Both the position numbers and the translations under genes were made by a program. Below the pieces are notes generated by a model. The model did not search any database and was not told where the DNA came from. It was given only the letters and a program-made list of their open reading frames with translations. DNA of 64,000 bases from Paenibacillus radicibacter (GTDB lineage Bacteria; Bacillota; Bacilli; Paenibacillales; NBRC-103111). Positions 44,486 through 54,714 of this stretch are shown in pieces; within the stretch, counting starts at the first letter, position 1, and each line of letters begins with the position of its first letter. The stretch covers positions 62,001 to 126,000 of the forward strand of contig NZ_JANQBC010000007.1 of assembly GCF_024721995.1 (NCBI RefSeq), given 5' to 3'.

Positions 44486-45787
44486 ATGAAAGTATTTTTC
44501 TCTTCATTCCAATGGGTTGTATTCATTCTGGCAGGTAGCTTGGTTGCACCAATCGCAGCAGGGCATGCATTTGGATTGCCGCCTGAGGAAATATCCAGCT
44601 TGATGCAACGCACATTCTTACTTATTGGTATTTCAGGTTTATTACAGACAGTATTCGGTCATCGTTTACCTCTTATGGAAAACCCTGCCGGGCTCTGGTG
44701 GGGTGTTTTTACCGTTTATGCAGGTTTAATTGCATCCGGTACGCTTGGGCTATCTGCGGGCTTGCAACAGCTTGAGATGGGGATGATCATTGCGGGTGTA
44801 TTGTTCGCGATCGTAGCTCTTTTTAAATGGACAGAGAAGATCACGAAATTATTTACTCCGCTTGTTGTTGGTACTTATTTGATTTTACTTGTCGCACAGT
44901 TAAGTGGTTCCTTCATGAAAGGCATGATGGGGATTGGTTATTTAGATTCAACAGAAGTGAATTTACATGTGGCCGTTCCGTCCATACTAACGCTATTTAT
45001 AGCGATGATCTTGCCACGAGTGAAAATTACATTCTTCCGGAACAATTCGATTTTACTTAGTCTTGCAATGGGTTGGATCTTGTTTATCCTATTTGGTGTC
45101 AGTCAGCCACAAACACCTGTAAGCACCGTATTCTCCGCACCGAAGCCATTCGAGTGGGGCATGCCGGTCTTTGATTCGGGTATTCTGGTTACTTCAATCT
45201 TCATTAGCTTGTTGCTTTTAACGAACATGATTACGAGCATTAAGGTCACAGCAGATGTGGTGAAAAGTAAGGGCGGCGACGTAAAGCCAATCCCATATAA
45301 CCGTACAACAGCAATCATGGGTGTGAACAGCGTACTTGGCGGCGTATTCTCGGCGATGGGCTGTGTACCGATCTCAGGGACAGCAGGATTTATCCTGACA
45401 ACAGGGATTTTCCAACGTCTGCCGTTTATCATTGCGAGTGTGTTTATGATGGGAATTAGCTTCTTCCCGCCGCTTACTGCATTCTTCTCCTCAATTCCGA
45501 TGCCAGTTGGATATGCAACGATATTCGTTCCATTTGCTTCGATGTTCGCATTGGGACTGAAAGAATACAGCAACATTGAACTGAATGATAACAATAAATT
45601 TATTCTGGGTACATCACTTATGATCGGGATTGGATGTATGTTTATACCGGCATCTGCAATTGGACATTTGCCAGGACTACTTCGGACGGTTGCTAATAAT
45701 GGACTTATTATGGGTATGGTAACTTGTATTGTACTGGAGCAAGTATTCCGTTTAACTGGTCGCAAGAAAGTAGTTAAAAGTAATTAG
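44486..45787 (+). CDS. NCS2 family purine/uracil permease
   Basis: A 433-residue membrane protein with about twelve to fourteen segments of the nucleobase-ascorbate transporter family. Typical points are FQWVVFILAGSLVAPIAAG at the start, FGHRLPLMENPAGLWWG, and the substrate region SAMGCVPISGTAGFI. The exact substrate (xanthine, uric acid, uracil) is not readable. It starts 29 bp after modB with no terminator between, so cotranscription is likely. Xanthine oxidation needs molybdenum cofactor, which could explain the pairing. Confidence 0.85.
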   Translation: MKVFFSSFQWVVFILAGSLVAPIAAGHAFGLPPEEISSLMQRTFLLIGISGLLQTVFGHRLPLMENPAGLWWGVFTVYAGLIASGTLGLSAGLQQLEMGMIIAGVLFAIVALFKWTEKITKLFTPLVVGTYLILLVAQLSGSFMKGMMGIGYLDSTEVNLHVAVPSILTLFIAMILPRVKITFFRNNSILLSLAMGWILFILFGVSQPQTPVSTVFSAPKPFEWGMPVFDSGILVTSIFISLLLLTNMITSIKVTADVVKSKGGDVKPIPYNRTTAIMGVNSVLGGVFSAMGCVPISGTAGFILTTGIFQRLPFIIASVFMMGISFFPPLTAFFSSIPMPVGYATIFVPFASMFALGLKEYSNIELNDNNKFILGTSLMIGIGCMFIPASAIGHLPGLLRTVANNGLIMGMVTCIVLEQVFRLTGRKKVVKSN

Positions 45788-46218
45788 TCTGTATTTCATA
45801 GAAAATGACTTGTGGCTGCCTTCCGTGCATGGGAGGGCAGCCATTTGTTTGTGGCTTACAATTTATGATAAAAAAATTAAAATTATTTATCATCATAATT
45901 CATCAAAATCAGATATATTTCGCAAGCGCTTCATTTCTGTATTACTTTAAAGCTCTCCATTATTGAATGTCTTTGGGATAAGAGTAGCGTGCATAACTCT
46001 GGATGTAAGTTCGATTTGGACAATAGAAAGACAAAAATTTCACCGCAAATATTTACACAATATTACATACTAAACTTAATATTGCTATAAAAGAATAAAA
46101 AGGAATTCGTCCCACTATAGTAGAATGTACTATTTATTCTATGACTGATACGGTGTAAGTGCTTTCGGTTCGGTTGTAGAAGTGAATTATCATTTTACAT
46201 TAGAAATGAGGGAAAAGT
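45788..46218. other. Intergenic region upstream of the subtilase
   Basis: 431 bp, mostly AT-rich. It holds the permease terminator at the left, then no recognisable gene. A dyad ATAGTA-N5-TACTAT lies at 46117-46133, and a ribosome site GAGGG ends the region. Confidence 0.55.
45813..45851 (+). terminator. Terminator of modAB-permease
   Basis: TGGCTGCCTTCC (45813-45824) pairs with GGAGGGCAGCCA (45832-45843, one G-U), then TTTGTTTG. Confidence 0.85.
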
Positions 46219-49200
46219 TTGAGAAAGAAGGTATTTAAACAAATCTCAGCAGTGGCACTTTCACTCACCCTACTCGGTTCAGGTGGCGTATTTGCCGGAA
46301 GCAGTGCGTATGCAGCTACAACTGGACCTGCTCTCCAAAAGACGATTGTACCTGCGTTAAACAAGATTCTCGCACCGTCTTTAGCAAAGTCTGCTCCACA
46401 GCAACCTGCAACCATTTCTCCTGAGATTAACACAGAATCCCCACAACTAGTACGGGTTATCGTTCAATTGCAAAGTGACCCCGTGGCTATGAGCAAATAT
46501 GCTTCCAAGATGGGCCTTCGGTCCATGAGCACGTCATCTGAGACTACAATCCGCACGGAACAAACGAATCTCCTTCGTCAAGCGAGTACAGAAGGAATTC
46601 AACTCACGAAGAATTACGCGTACAGCACGGTGTTTAATGGTATGGAAGTCACAATTCCAGCTAACCAAATTCCACAGCTTGCGCAGCTTCCAGGTGTAAA
46701 GTCCATTCATGAGAACCATGTTTACTATGAACTCCCAGTGAACAGCGTTTCGCCAATGGATGCAAGTGGACCGAATTATGAATCCTTACCGATTCAGCAG
46801 ATTGGTGCAGATTATGCATGGAGTAAAGGGTATACAGGTAAGGGACTTAAGATCGGTGTCATTGATACGGGTATCGATTATCTGCATCCAGATATAGCAG
46901 GTGCCTACAAAGGCGGATTTGACTCTTATTTCCAAGATAATGACCCTTATGAAGAACCGCCTGTGCCTGGAACTGCGTTTGCAGGTACATCTCACGGTTC
47001 ACATGTTGCAGGTACCATCGTTGGTAGAGCTGCCAATAAAACTTCTGATATTGTGCAAAAAGGTCTTGCATATGATGCAGAACTTTACGCTTATAAAGTG
47101 CTCGGCTACAATACGGAAACTGGCAAGTCGTCAGGTAGCACCGCACAGGTGCTAGATGGTATTGAGCACGCTGTAAATGATGGTATGGACGTGATTAACC
47201 TTTCACTCGGGTCGGATTCAGATAAAGATCCGAACTCACCGGAATCCATTGCACTGAACAATGCTGTATTATCAGGTATTGTTGTAGCAGTAGCAAGTGG
47301 TAATGCGGGAGATAAAGGTCCGTATTACTATTCCATGGGTTCCCCAGCTTCTTCACTTCTTGCAATGTCCGTAGGTGCAGTTAATAGTCCTTCGAAGCGT
47401 TATGCAGTGGATGCTACAAGTACAGTAACACTTCCAATTGTACCAACACCAGCTCCGACACCAGTAGTTACTCCAACACCGAGCGCAACACCAGCTCCGA
47501 CACCAGTAGTTACACCAACACCAAGTGCAACACCAGCTCCAACACCAGAAGTTACGCCTGTACCGAGCGTGACACCAGCCCCAACACCAGCCCCAACACC
47601 AGAAGTCTCTCCTACACCAAGCGCAGTTCCGACACCAATACCGCAATCTACATCTGCACCAGAAGAAACCATTCAACCTGCTCCAGCTTCTGTTGTTGCA
47701 TTCAAAGGTGGTTTGGCAACAAATTTAGATCAAACACCTGCGGTAGAAGCAACAGCTGCACCGGTTGAAACTTCTGCACCAGTAACGGTTGTATCACCAG
47801 CTTCAGACAATCAAGTTTCTGTTCCAGCAACAGAATTGGTACCCGCACAGCAGGCGATTGATGCGGCATCCACAGCTTCCAACAATTTTGACTTGATGGC
47901 GTGGTATTCGGGTCAAGATAATTTTGCGTCCATCTTTGGAACGGATCCAATTGAGACGGTCTATGTTGGAATTGGGAATGTATCTGATTACGTTGGTAAA
48001 GATGTGACAGGGAAAGTTGTCCTTGTTTCCAGAGGTTCCCTTGCATTTGTCGATAAGATTAAGATCGCGAAGCTTAACAATGCTAGAGGAATCATTATTT
48101 TCAATGGTAACGTATTGCCAGGAACAAGCACGCCTGATTTATCTGAATCCGTTGCAGGAAGAGATGGTAAAGTAGGCGGTACCGGTTACGTTGGCGATTC
48201 ATTCGATTTCATTCCTGCATTTGATATGGTAGGTAAAGACGGACGTAAGCTTGCAAAGCAATTACTGGATAATCCAGGTTCCAAATTAACATTCACATTT
48301 GGCAGCAACTACATTCCAGCTATTGCAGCTGGCGATACAATGGCTACATTCAGCTCTAGAGGCCCTGAGTCGGATGATAAATTTAGCATCAAGCCAGATT
48401 TTACGGCACCAGGGGTTAACGTTCTTTCAGTAAAACCAGAATACAGTAAATTCGATCCGTCTGCCTCATACTCTGAGGGGTATCAACGTATGAGCGGAAC
48501 AAGTATGGCTACACCGCATGTTGCAGGTCTGTCGCTATTACTTAAGCAAGCTCATCCAGAATGGTCCCCATTCGATATTCGTGCTGCATTAGCGAATACG
48601 GCTGATCAAACTCGTGATGAATTTGGTACGTTGTACGATGTGTACTCACAAGGTGCTGGTCGTGTAAACGTGAAGAATGCACTGCAAACACCAGCTTTGT
48701 TACAAGCAGTTGAAGAGTTAACGATTCTGGATAAGAACTTGAATCCACAAGTCGTTACGAATTACAACAGCAGCACGAGTTTCGGTCTGATGAAGCAAGG
48801 GGATGTGAAGACGAATGTGCTTCAATTGAAGAACACATCTGGCAGCACAGTTTCCTATCAAGCTGAAGTTCGTATGCATGCAAGCGTCACGTCTGATCCG
48901 GCGAAGCCTGTACGTACACCAGACGTCTCCAACATTCAAGTATCCCTTGATAGCGTTGGTGTGGGTCAATCCATTACAGTAGGCGGCAATGATACACAAG
49001 CATTCTCCCTTACTGTAAATCCTACTGCTGCTGCAGTTGATGGTGTCTATGAAGGTGAAGTGCTATTAACAAGCAATAGTGGTCTGCCTTCTCTGCATCT
49101 TCCGTTCGCTGTGAATGTAGGTAGCAAGATTCCGGATAACGGATTTGGCATACAGGAATTGAACATTGATACAGCATCGATTAATGATGATGGCGCTAAT

Positions 49201-50976
49201 GGAACGCCAATAAAAGGATCATTTAAGCTTACAGCTAAAGATTCTAACTACATCATCCTCGAAATTTACGACTACAATAACGATTATGTAGGTAATTTTG
49301 GCGCATTCTTCAATAGTAACTTGAGCATGCTTTCAACTGGTTATTATTCATTTGGTGTGAATCGTGAATACACGGATGATACAGGTGCAACACCAGTGAC
49401 TAAGATGCTTCCTGTTGGTCAATATCAATTGAGCATTGCAGCAGTACAGATTAATCCAAAAACGGGTCAATTCGTCCGTAAACCAGATGGAACATTGCTC
49501 ATCTATCAGGGAAGCCGTTCGTTCGCTGTTAAGAACAATGATTCCTTAGAGCAAGAAAAAGTGAATGCAGCAAAAGATCAATACGTTCCTAACATCGTGA
49601 ATACAACGGTCATTAGCTCGCCAGTTCTTGCACACCCGACTACAGATGGTATCACGTATCAAGTGACCAACAGCAGCAAGCCGACATACATCGGCAACGA
49701 TGGTGTTCTGAAATTCTTGCCTCCAAGTGGCACTGTGAATGCGGATTTGACAGTCACGATTGCATCAAAAGTCAATCCTGCGGTTAAAGCTACAGTAAAC
49801 GTTAATGTCATTCTTAAGGCACCACCTGTAAACGGTGATGCTGCTGAATTACAGAAGGTGATGAATGCTAGAAATAGCTTCACTGCGAACATTACGAATA
49901 CAACGGCTACAAACGCACCCGTGCTTACGTTGCCTACTACTGAAGGTGTGACCTATCAAGTAACGGGCAGCAGCAACGCTTCTTTGATTAATAACAGTGG
50001 TACGCTTCTTTCCTTGCCAGAGTCAGGCAGTGCAACTGTGGACTTAACGGTTACGATTGCATCGGCGAAGAAAGCGAGCATCAATACAACTGTTCCGGTT
50101 AAAGTTACGCTTCAAGAGCGTGATTGGAAAGAAAAAGCTGCCGTTGCTGCAGCGAAGAGCGGTTTTGTGCCTGCTAGCGTGAATACGACGAAAGTGAAGT
50201 CGCCTGTACTGACATTCCCGACTACAGCAGATATCAAGTACGAAGTGACGAGCAGCAATAACTCGAAGTATATTAACAATAGTGGCACATTAATTGATCT
50301 TCCTCGCGGACGTGATGTGAATGCCGATCTAACAGTGACGATCTCATCCGTGGCGAAGCCACAAATCAAGGACACAACGACTTTCAAAGTTGTACTCCGT
50401 GATGTAAATGCTGTTGAGAAGGAGAAGGTAGCAGCAGCGAAGAGTAGCTTTGCTCCAGTTAAAGTAAATACGACGGAGCTTCGCTCACCTGTACTGACAT
50501 TACCAAGTACGCCAGGAATTAAGTACGAGGTAACTCGCAGCAGTAATTTCTTCTACATTAGCAATAGTGGTAAGTTAATTGATCTGCCACGTGGTCGTGA
50601 TGTGAATGTAGAACTGACAGTGACGATCTCTTCTGCTAGTAATCCATTCATAAGCGATACAGTGAAAGTTAAAGTGGTTCTGAAGGATGCAGATGCAGCT
50701 GAGAAACAGCGTGTAGCAGATGCGAAGAGCAGCTTCGCTCCTACTAGCGTGAATACGACGAAGCTCAGATCCGATGTACTCACTTTCCCGAATACGCCAG
50801 GCATTACGTATCGCGTAGTGGATAGCAGTGATTCCTACTACATCAGCGATTCAGGCAGGTTGTATAATCTTCCTCGCAAGGGAGATGTGAAGGTGAATTT
50901 AACGGTGAGAATCGCTTCTTCCTCCAAACCGTACATTTATACAGATGTAAAAGTGCCGGTTACACTTAAGAAGTAA
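46219..50976 (+). CDS. Large secreted S8 serine protease (subtilase) with PA domain, Pro/Thr insert and five C-terminal repeats
   Basis: 1585 residues with a signal peptide (about 1-33). An I9-type propeptide (about 75-170) precedes the subtilase core: Asp216 in [11 protein letters not shown], His259 in SHGSHVAGT and Ser762 in [12 protein letters not shown]. Between His and Ser lie a Pro/Thr-rich insert (about 409-475), a spacer and a protease-associated domain (about 585-690). After Ser762 come fibronectin-like parts and five repeats of about 95 residues (1109-1585). The start is TTG with GAGGG upstream. No cell-wall anchor is seen. It probably degrades extracellular proteins for nutrition. 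Confidence 0.9.
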   Translation: MRKKVFKQISAVALSLTLLGSGGVFAGSSAYAATTGPALQKTIVPALNKILAPSLAKSAPQQPATISPEINTESPQLVRVIVQLQSDPVAMSKYASKMGLRSMSTSSETTIRTEQTNLLRQASTEGIQLTKNYAYSTVFNGMEVTIPANQIPQLAQLPGVKSIHENHVYYELPVNSVSPMDASGPNYESLPIQQIGADYAWSKGYTGKGLKIGVIDTGIDYLHPDIAGAYKGGFDSYFQDNDPYEEPPVPGTAFAGTSHGSHVAGTIVGRAANKTSDIVQKGLAYDAELYAYKVLGYNTETGKSSGSTAQVLDGIEHAVNDGMDVINLSLGSDSDKDPNSPESIALNNAVLSGIVVAVASGNAGDKGPYYYSMGSPASSLLAMSVGAVNSPSKRYAVDATSTVTLPIVPTPAPTPVVTPTPSATPAPTPVVTPTPSATPAPTPEVTPVPSVTPAPTPAPTPEVSPTPSAVPTPIPQSTSAPEETIQPAPASVVAFKGGLATNLDQTPAVEATAAPVETSAPVTVVSPASDNQVSVPATELVPAQQAIDAASTASNNFDLMAWYSGQDNFASIFGTDPIETVYVGIGNVSDYVGKDVTGKVVLVSRGSLAFVDKIKIAKLNNARGIIIFNGNVLPGTSTPDLSESVAGRDGKVGGTGYVGDSFDFIPAFDMVGKDGRKLAKQLLDNPGSKLTFTFGSNYIPAIAAGDTMATFSSRGPESDDKFSIKPDFTAPGVNVLSVKPEYSKFDPSASYSEGYQRMSGTSMATPHVAGLSLLLKQAHPEWSPFDIRAALANTADQTRDEFGTLYDVYSQGAGRVNVKNALQTPALLQAVEELTILDKNLNPQVVTNYNSSTSFGLMKQGDVKTNVLQLKNTSGSTVSYQAEVRMHASVTSDPAKPVRTPDVSNIQVSLDSVGVGQSITVGGNDTQAFSLTVNPTAAAVDGVYEGEVLLTSNSGLPSLHLPFAVNVGSKIPDNGFGIQELNIDTASINDDGANGTPIKGSFKLTAKDSNYIILEIYDYNNDYVGNFGAFFNSNLSMLSTGYYSFGVNREYTDDTGATPVTKMLPVGQYQLSIAAVQINPKTGQFVRKPDGTLLIYQGSRSFAVKNNDSLEQEKVNAAKDQYVPNIVNTTVISSPVLAHPTTDGITYQVTNSSKPTYIGNDGVLKFLPPSGTVNADLTVTIASKVNPAVKATVNVNVILKAPPVNGDAAELQKVMNARNSFTANITNTTATNAPVLTLPTTEGVTYQVTGSSNASLINNSGTLLSLPESGSATVDLTVTIASAKKASINTTVPVKVTLQERDWKEKAAVAAAKSGFVPASVNTTKVKSPVLTFPTTADIKYEVTSSNNSKYINNSGTLIDLPRGRDVNADLTVTISSVAKPQIKDTTTFKVVLRDVNAVEKEKVAAAKSSFAPVKVNTTELRSPVLTLPSTPGIKYEVTRSSNFFYISNSGKLIDLPRGRDVNVELTVTISSASNPFISDTVKVKVVLKDADAAEKQRVADAKSSFAPTSVNTTKLRSDVLTFPNTPGITYRVVDSSDSYYISDSGRLYNLPRKGDVKVNLTVRIASSSKPYIYTDVKVPVTLKK
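47446..47643 (+). repeat. Pro/Thr-rich tandem repeat inside the subtilase gene
   Basis: A 42-bp unit coding [14 protein letters not shown] is repeated about two and a half times nearly exactly and then decays. It encodes an extended linker between catalytic His and Ser. The unit length is a multiple of three, so copy-number change would keep the frame. Confidence 0.85.
49543..50976 (+). repeat. Five ~95-residue repeats at the subtilase C-terminus
   Basis: Units start near 49543, 49840, 50125, 50410 and 50695. Each has the plan helix [36 protein letters not shown] and a closing LTVTISS strand pair. This resembles the atrophied bacterial Ig-like domains that follow secreted enzymes. The last three units are most alike, suggesting recent duplication. 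Confidence 0.8.
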
Positions 50977-50992
50977 GCGAATATGATGAAGA

Positions 50993-51030
50993 AAAGCAAG
51001 CGTTCCGTTCGTCGGAATGCTTGCTTTTTG
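50993..51030. terminator. Terminator between subtilase and GrpB-fusion genes
   Basis: AAGCAAGCGTTCCG (50994-51007) pairs with CGGAATGCTTGCTT (51013-51026, one G-U), then TTTG; it can act for both convergent genes. Confidence 0.88.
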
Positions 51031-51048
51031 TTTTAACATAATAATTAT

Positions 51049-52251
51049 TTATAGATCGAGTTCAAGGGGGAGGAATGCATATTTCCCATCGTAGGTAATT
51101 TCACTCTTGCGGACCGGAATCGGCTGTTGGAACAATGGACCATCAATTACAGTCGTATGAAACTCACCACTTTCACCACAAGGATCAATGCCACGATCTT
51201 CTAATTCTTGTACATAATCAAGTGTGAAAATACGACCTAAATCCTGCTCGGTCATCCCTTTCGTTAAATCGACAGAGACAATCATTGTAATGAAATCATG
51301 ACGAATAAAGTCCTCAACTGCTTCACGGTGACCCATTTCCCAAAGCGGCATCCCAAGCTTTAAGCCAGCATTCTGCGTGACGCGATCGAGCCAGTTGCCA
51401 TGTGCAGGAACATCAATATCTCCAGATACGAGCACCTCGGCACCTTGGCTTTTTGCTTCGGCTAATAGACGCATGAGGTTTTCTTCGTAAGCTTTCCAGC
51501 TTGTGGCGGAGGCGTAGAGAGGAACACCGATGGATTCCACTTGCGCTTTGACGACTTCGGGTGGCATTCCGTGTGCTCTTGAGCGCGTACCTTCCTCTTC
51601 TAGCATTGTAATGACACCGATACATGTACCGACTTGTATCGCTTTGTATAAAGCTAGTGTGCTGTCTTTACCACCACTAAACAAAGCGACGAACGTTCGG
51701 CCGTCAGCACCACTCTTCCAACCTGTTGTTGGTGTGAACAATACTTTATCGAGAATGCTTCTTACGAAGTCGGTTTTACCTTCTACGTAACGATCAATAT
51801 CGCTTGGGTGCTGCTTGGCGAGCTGTTGTTTCAATTCACCGTAAGCATCCCGAGCGCTTGGATACTGCCTGAGATAATCACGGAGTGCAATATGTTCCAG
51901 AAATCCTTTACCGTCCTTCGGGCACACATAGAGGTGATATTTCATGTGCCCATCATTGAACGTACGCTGGAATGCCTCGCGACCTTCAACCCCCATATTG
52001 CCTTGATGGACATAGCCTTCCTTCGCTAATCGCTCAACGATTGCAGGAAGCATTTCGTATGAATCGATCACGATATCCAGATCAATGATGGGTTTGGCAG
52101 GTAAGCCTTCGACAGAAGTGCTGCCAACATGTTCAATTCGCAAGATGAGATCACCAATGTACGATCCAATCATGGCTGCGATTTGTTCGAAGGCTTCTTT
52201 CCATTCTTGCTTGTACGGTACAATTTCAATAACTCGTGTTCGTTCTGCCAT
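51049..52251 (-). CDS. Fusion of GrpB-like nucleotidyltransferase and Dph6-like ATP pyrophosphatase
   Basis: 400 residues in two domains. Residues 1-165 are a GrpB/UPF0157 domain: VIEIVPYKQEWKEAFEQI, then the nucleotidyltransferase motif IEHVGSTSVEGLPAKPIIDLDI. Residues about 185-400 are an ATP-pyrophosphatase of the diphthine-ammonia ligase-like (DUF71) family: PP-loop VALFSGGKDSTLALYKA, then LVSGDIDVPAHGNWLDRV and GIDPCGESGEFHTTVIDG. Bacteria do not make diphthamide, so the true substrate is unknown. It starts 3 bp after the hydrolase gene stop with AAGGAG inside that gene, hence coupled. Confidence 0.85.
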   Translation of the reverse strand: MAERTRVIEIVPYKQEWKEAFEQIAAMIGSYIGDLILRIEHVGSTSVEGLPAKPIIDLDIVIDSYEMLPAIVERLAKEGYVHQGNMGVEGREAFQRTFNDGHMKYHLYVCPKDGKGFLEHIALRDYLRQYPSARDAYGELKQQLAKQHPSDIDRYVEGKTDFVRSILDKVLFTPTTGWKSGADGRTFVALFSGGKDSTLALYKAIQVGTCIGVITMLEEEGTRSRAHGMPPEVVKAQVESIGVPLYASATSWKAYEENLMRLLAEAKSQGAEVLVSGDIDVPAHGNWLDRVTQNAGLKLGMPLWEMGHREAVEDFIRHDFITMIVSVDLTKGMTEQDLGRIFTLDYVQELEDRGIDPCGESGEFHTTVIDGPLFQQPIPVRKSEITYDGKYAFLPLELDL

Positions 52252-52254
52252 GGT

Positions 52255-53142
52255 TTAAACTCCTTTATTACGTATCTGATTTGCTTCTAAAAATTCAAAT
52301 AATATCGGATACATTTCCTTGCTCGTATCACCAATCCAGATGAGGTGCCCCCACGTCTTAAGGATATGTAGCTCTGACTTAGGAACCATTTGTTGAGCGT
52401 GATAAGCATGTTCCGCTGGGACAGATGCGTCGTATTGACTATGTAAGATGAGTGTTGGACTTTGGATGCTGGATAGCTTGGATTCATGGGCGATATTCTG
52501 ACAAGTTTGTGTAAGGTCAATCATAAAGCCAGATCCAGACCGTTGTCTAGTTAACATCCTACTGAATTTAAGCCAATCCTGATCGCTGAATTGTTGGGTG
52601 ACGAGTTGTGGGTTTTGCGAACTAAAGGATGCAATCATGCTTTTACAAGCAAATTTAGGGGAAATCTTATTCATAAGACGGAGGAGTGTCCATACGATTT
52701 GTTCTGTAAAAGGATTGAACATGATCCGTCCAGCTTTATACAATCGATCATGAGGTGTTAGCCATTGCTTGGTAACGGCTGATTGCAAGGTAAGGGTTTC
52801 TACGCAATTAGGGTAGTTAGAAGCCAGATATATCCCGCTCAGACCGCCTGCTGAAATCGCGATAACATGTACACGCTGTAAATTTAAATAGACGAGTAGT
52901 TCCACATAGGCAGAAGATGCATCATCAAGAGATGATCCAAGTGCTTTAGCAGTACGTCCATAGCCGGGTCTTGATGGTGTGATAATGGAATACCCCTGTT
53001 CTATAAGTTCGGTATATCCCATATCCTCATGGCAATTCGAATGTCCACCATGTAAAACGAGAATGGGGATGCCTGCTCCTTGAATGGAGTATTCGAGTTG
53101 GTGTCCAGAGCTAGTCACGTAACAGTCAACAATTTTACCCAT
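52255..53142 (-). CDS. Alpha/beta hydrolase
   Basis: A 295-residue cytoplasmic alpha/beta-hydrolase. The oxyanion region is LVLHGGHSNCHEDMG; the nucleophile elbow is AISAGGLSG, where the usual first Gly is Ala; the acid Asp is in LHSQYDASVP and the His in KTWGHLIWIG. Esterase, peptidase or lactonase activity all fit. AGAGG precedes the ATG. It heads a two-gene unit with the GrpB fusion gene and lies just after the TetR remnant, which suggests that the lost regulator once controlled it. Confidence 0.82.
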   Translation of the reverse strand: MGKIVDCYVTSSGHQLEYSIQGAGIPILVLHGGHSNCHEDMGYTELIEQGYSIITPSRPGYGRTAKALGSSLDDASSAYVELLVYLNLQRVHVIAISAGGLSGIYLASNYPNCVETLTLQSAVTKQWLTPHDRLYKAGRIMFNPFTEQIVWTLLRLMNKISPKFACKSMIASFSSQNPQLVTQQFSDQDWLKFSRMLTRQRSGSGFMIDLTQTCQNIAHESKLSSIQSPTLILHSQYDASVPAEHAYHAQQMVPKSELHILKTWGHLIWIGDTSKEMYPILFEFLEANQIRNKGV

Positions 53143-53167
53143 AATAGAGGACCTCTTTTTCGTTTAA

Positions 53168-53521
53168 TCAAATGAATGATTGCAAGCCTTTATATAAGAA
53201 AGAAATATATTGTTTGAGTGTGTCATAGCGGGTTTCTGGTTGAGGGTTCTGCCTAATAATTTCAAAATAGCCTTGAATAAAGGCGACGGCGATTGGCCAA
53301 GAAACAGCAGTTGTAAATTCTATTTGATCTTGCTTACTATTGTAGGTTGTGAGATGGGTGGGCACATTGTCTGCCATGAGTTGATACAATTCTTGAATGT
53401 AATTCTCATGTTTGGTTCCTTTACTGCCATCAATCAGAATAAGAAGCGGGATGCGATCGTGTTCGATTAGAGTGGACAGTCGATGTACGATTAATTCAAA
53501 TTTGTTGTTATCAGATATTTT
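53168..53521 (-). pseudogene. Remnant of a TetR-family regulator (C-terminal domain only)
   Basis: The frame is open for 117 codons after a TGA at 53522-53524 and ends at 53168, but has no good start codon; the first TTG gives only 73 residues. The translation (HRLSTLIEHDRIPLLILIDG, then TTAVSWPIAVAFIQGYFEII) looks like a TetR/AcrR C-terminal ligand domain. No helix-turn-helix is encoded in any frame in the 80 bp before the next gene, so the DNA-binding half appears deleted. Confidence 0.55.
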
Positions 53522-53544
53522 TCAAGTATGATGGTGTGAGAGGT

Positions 53545-53563
53545 TAGGGGCTAGCCGCCCCTA
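53545..53563. terminator. GC-rich hairpin between TetR remnant and hydrolase gene
   Basis: TAGGGGC (53545-53551) pairs with GCCCCTA (53557-53563) around TAGCC. There is no T-run, so its role as a terminator is doubtful. Confidence 0.4.
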
Positions 53564-53602
53564 TCTACTCGATTGTAGTTCTCCTAATTCGACTATGAGC
53601 GA

Positions 53603-54574
53603 TTATTTCATGTATTTGTTCGTGAAATCCCAAATTTTATTCCAGTAAACAGCGCCTGCAAGATGAGCTCCTCCATGACCTGCTCCTTCAACGATCAGAA
53701 GATCTTTATCAACAGAGGCTGCCTGATATAGCTCATGAACCATCTCATACGGCACGAAAGTATCTTGGTCACCATGAATGAATAACATTGGAGTCTTGCT
53801 CTTCTTAACTTGTTCTAATGCAGAAGCTTCTTTCATATCGTATCCCGCACGATACTCGGCAACTAGATTCGAAGCCGTCATGATAGGGAATGGTGGCAGT
53901 TTGAATAAACGATTGAGTTGATACGCGAATTCATCATAAGCTGATGTATACCCACAGTCTTCCACAATCACTTTGACATTCCCGGGAAGATTTTCCCCAG
54001 AAGTCATCATAACGGTAGCTCCACCCATCGATACCCCATATAGCATAATCTGTGACTGTGGATCTTTCTCTACAATTTGGTTGATCCACCCCATCATATC
54101 GAATCGATCATGCCAGCCCATACCGATATAGTCGCCTTCACTTTCTCCATGTCCACGCAAGTCAACTAATAAGACATTATACCCTTGATCGAAGAACTTC
54201 TTGGTGGATTGCGCCATTTGTTTGCCATAGCCGGAATAGCCATGTGCAACGACGACCCAACGATCTGTTGACCTTTCTTGCATGTATTCATAACCTTGTA
54301 GCTTTAGTCCATCATAAGATGTTAGCGTTACCTGGTTATGTGGTGCTGTCTCAATCCATATCTTCGCAAGTTTACCCTCTTGAACTTCTTGATCTTCCAG
54401 CTTCATCGTAGGCATTGCGCGTGATAAATCCGGATTATTCTTCAAGAATGGACGCTCAGCCTTCGGATTAAGTGCTAGATTATAAAAGTAATTCCCGATA
54501 AAGCCAAGTCCAACTACAATAACAATTACGACAACAAGACTTGTAATAAGTGTGATTTTCATTTTCTTAGTCAA
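53603..54574 (-). CDS. Membrane-anchored alpha/beta hydrolase (YqkD-like)
   Basis: A 323-residue protein with an N-terminal membrane segment (about 7-30) and an outward-facing hydrolase. The fold shows VVVAHGYSGYGKQMA, VDLRGHGESEGDYIGMGWHDR, nucleophile YGVSMGGATVMM, acid FIHGDQDTFVP and His in EGAGHGGAH. This is the family of B. subtilis YqkD and related serine hydrolases. No clear ribosome site surplus or operon partner was seen; it stands alone, divergent from murG. Substrate unknown. Confidence 0.83.
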   Translation of the reverse strand: MTKKMKITLITSLVVVIVIVVGLGFIGNYFYNLALNPKAERPFLKNNPDLSRAMPTMKLEDQEVQEGKLAKIWIETAPHNQVTLTSYDGLKLQGYEYMQERSTDRWVVVAHGYSGYGKQMAQSTKKFFDQGYNVLLVDLRGHGESEGDYIGMGWHDRFDMMGWINQIVEKDPQSQIMLYGVSMGGATVMMTSGENLPGNVKVIVEDCGYTSAYDEFAYQLNRLFKLPPFPIMTASNLVAEYRAGYDMKEASALEQVKKSKTPMLFIHGDQDTFVPYEMVHELYQAASVDKDLLIVEGAGHGGAHLAGAVYWNKIWDFTNKYMK

Positions 54575-54649
54575 CGACCATCCCTCCTATCTTTAATTGT
54601 ATTAGAAAAAAAGGGCGGTGTCTGTGCAAATTGAAGTATCGCAAGTAAG

Positions 54650-54677
54650 TTGTTTTCATTTTTTTTTCAAGTATAAT
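54650..54677 (+). promoter_or_regulatory. Promoter of the MurG homologue gene
   Basis: TTGTTT (54650-54655), 16 bp, TATAAT (54672-54677). A similar sequence with the same spacing lies at 53505-53532. Confidence 0.6.
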
Positions 54678-54714
54678 CGAGTGAGACTAATTGAAAATAA
54701 AAGAGGATTTATTT

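Noticed and set aside
45940-45960. CGCAAGCGCTTCAT as a cre site before the subtilase gene.
   Set aside because: It breaks the conserved TG and CA ends of the cre consensus.
46052-46068. TTTACA and TTACAT 11 bp apart before the subtilase gene, resembling Pho half-sites.
   Set aside because: Only two loose half-sites and no -10 box 9 bp downstream, unlike the four clear arrays.
47353-47676. Two long reverse-strand frames, rich in Cys/Trp and in Gly/Val.
   Set aside because: They are mirror frames of the Pro/Thr repeat in the subtilase gene and have no ribosome site.
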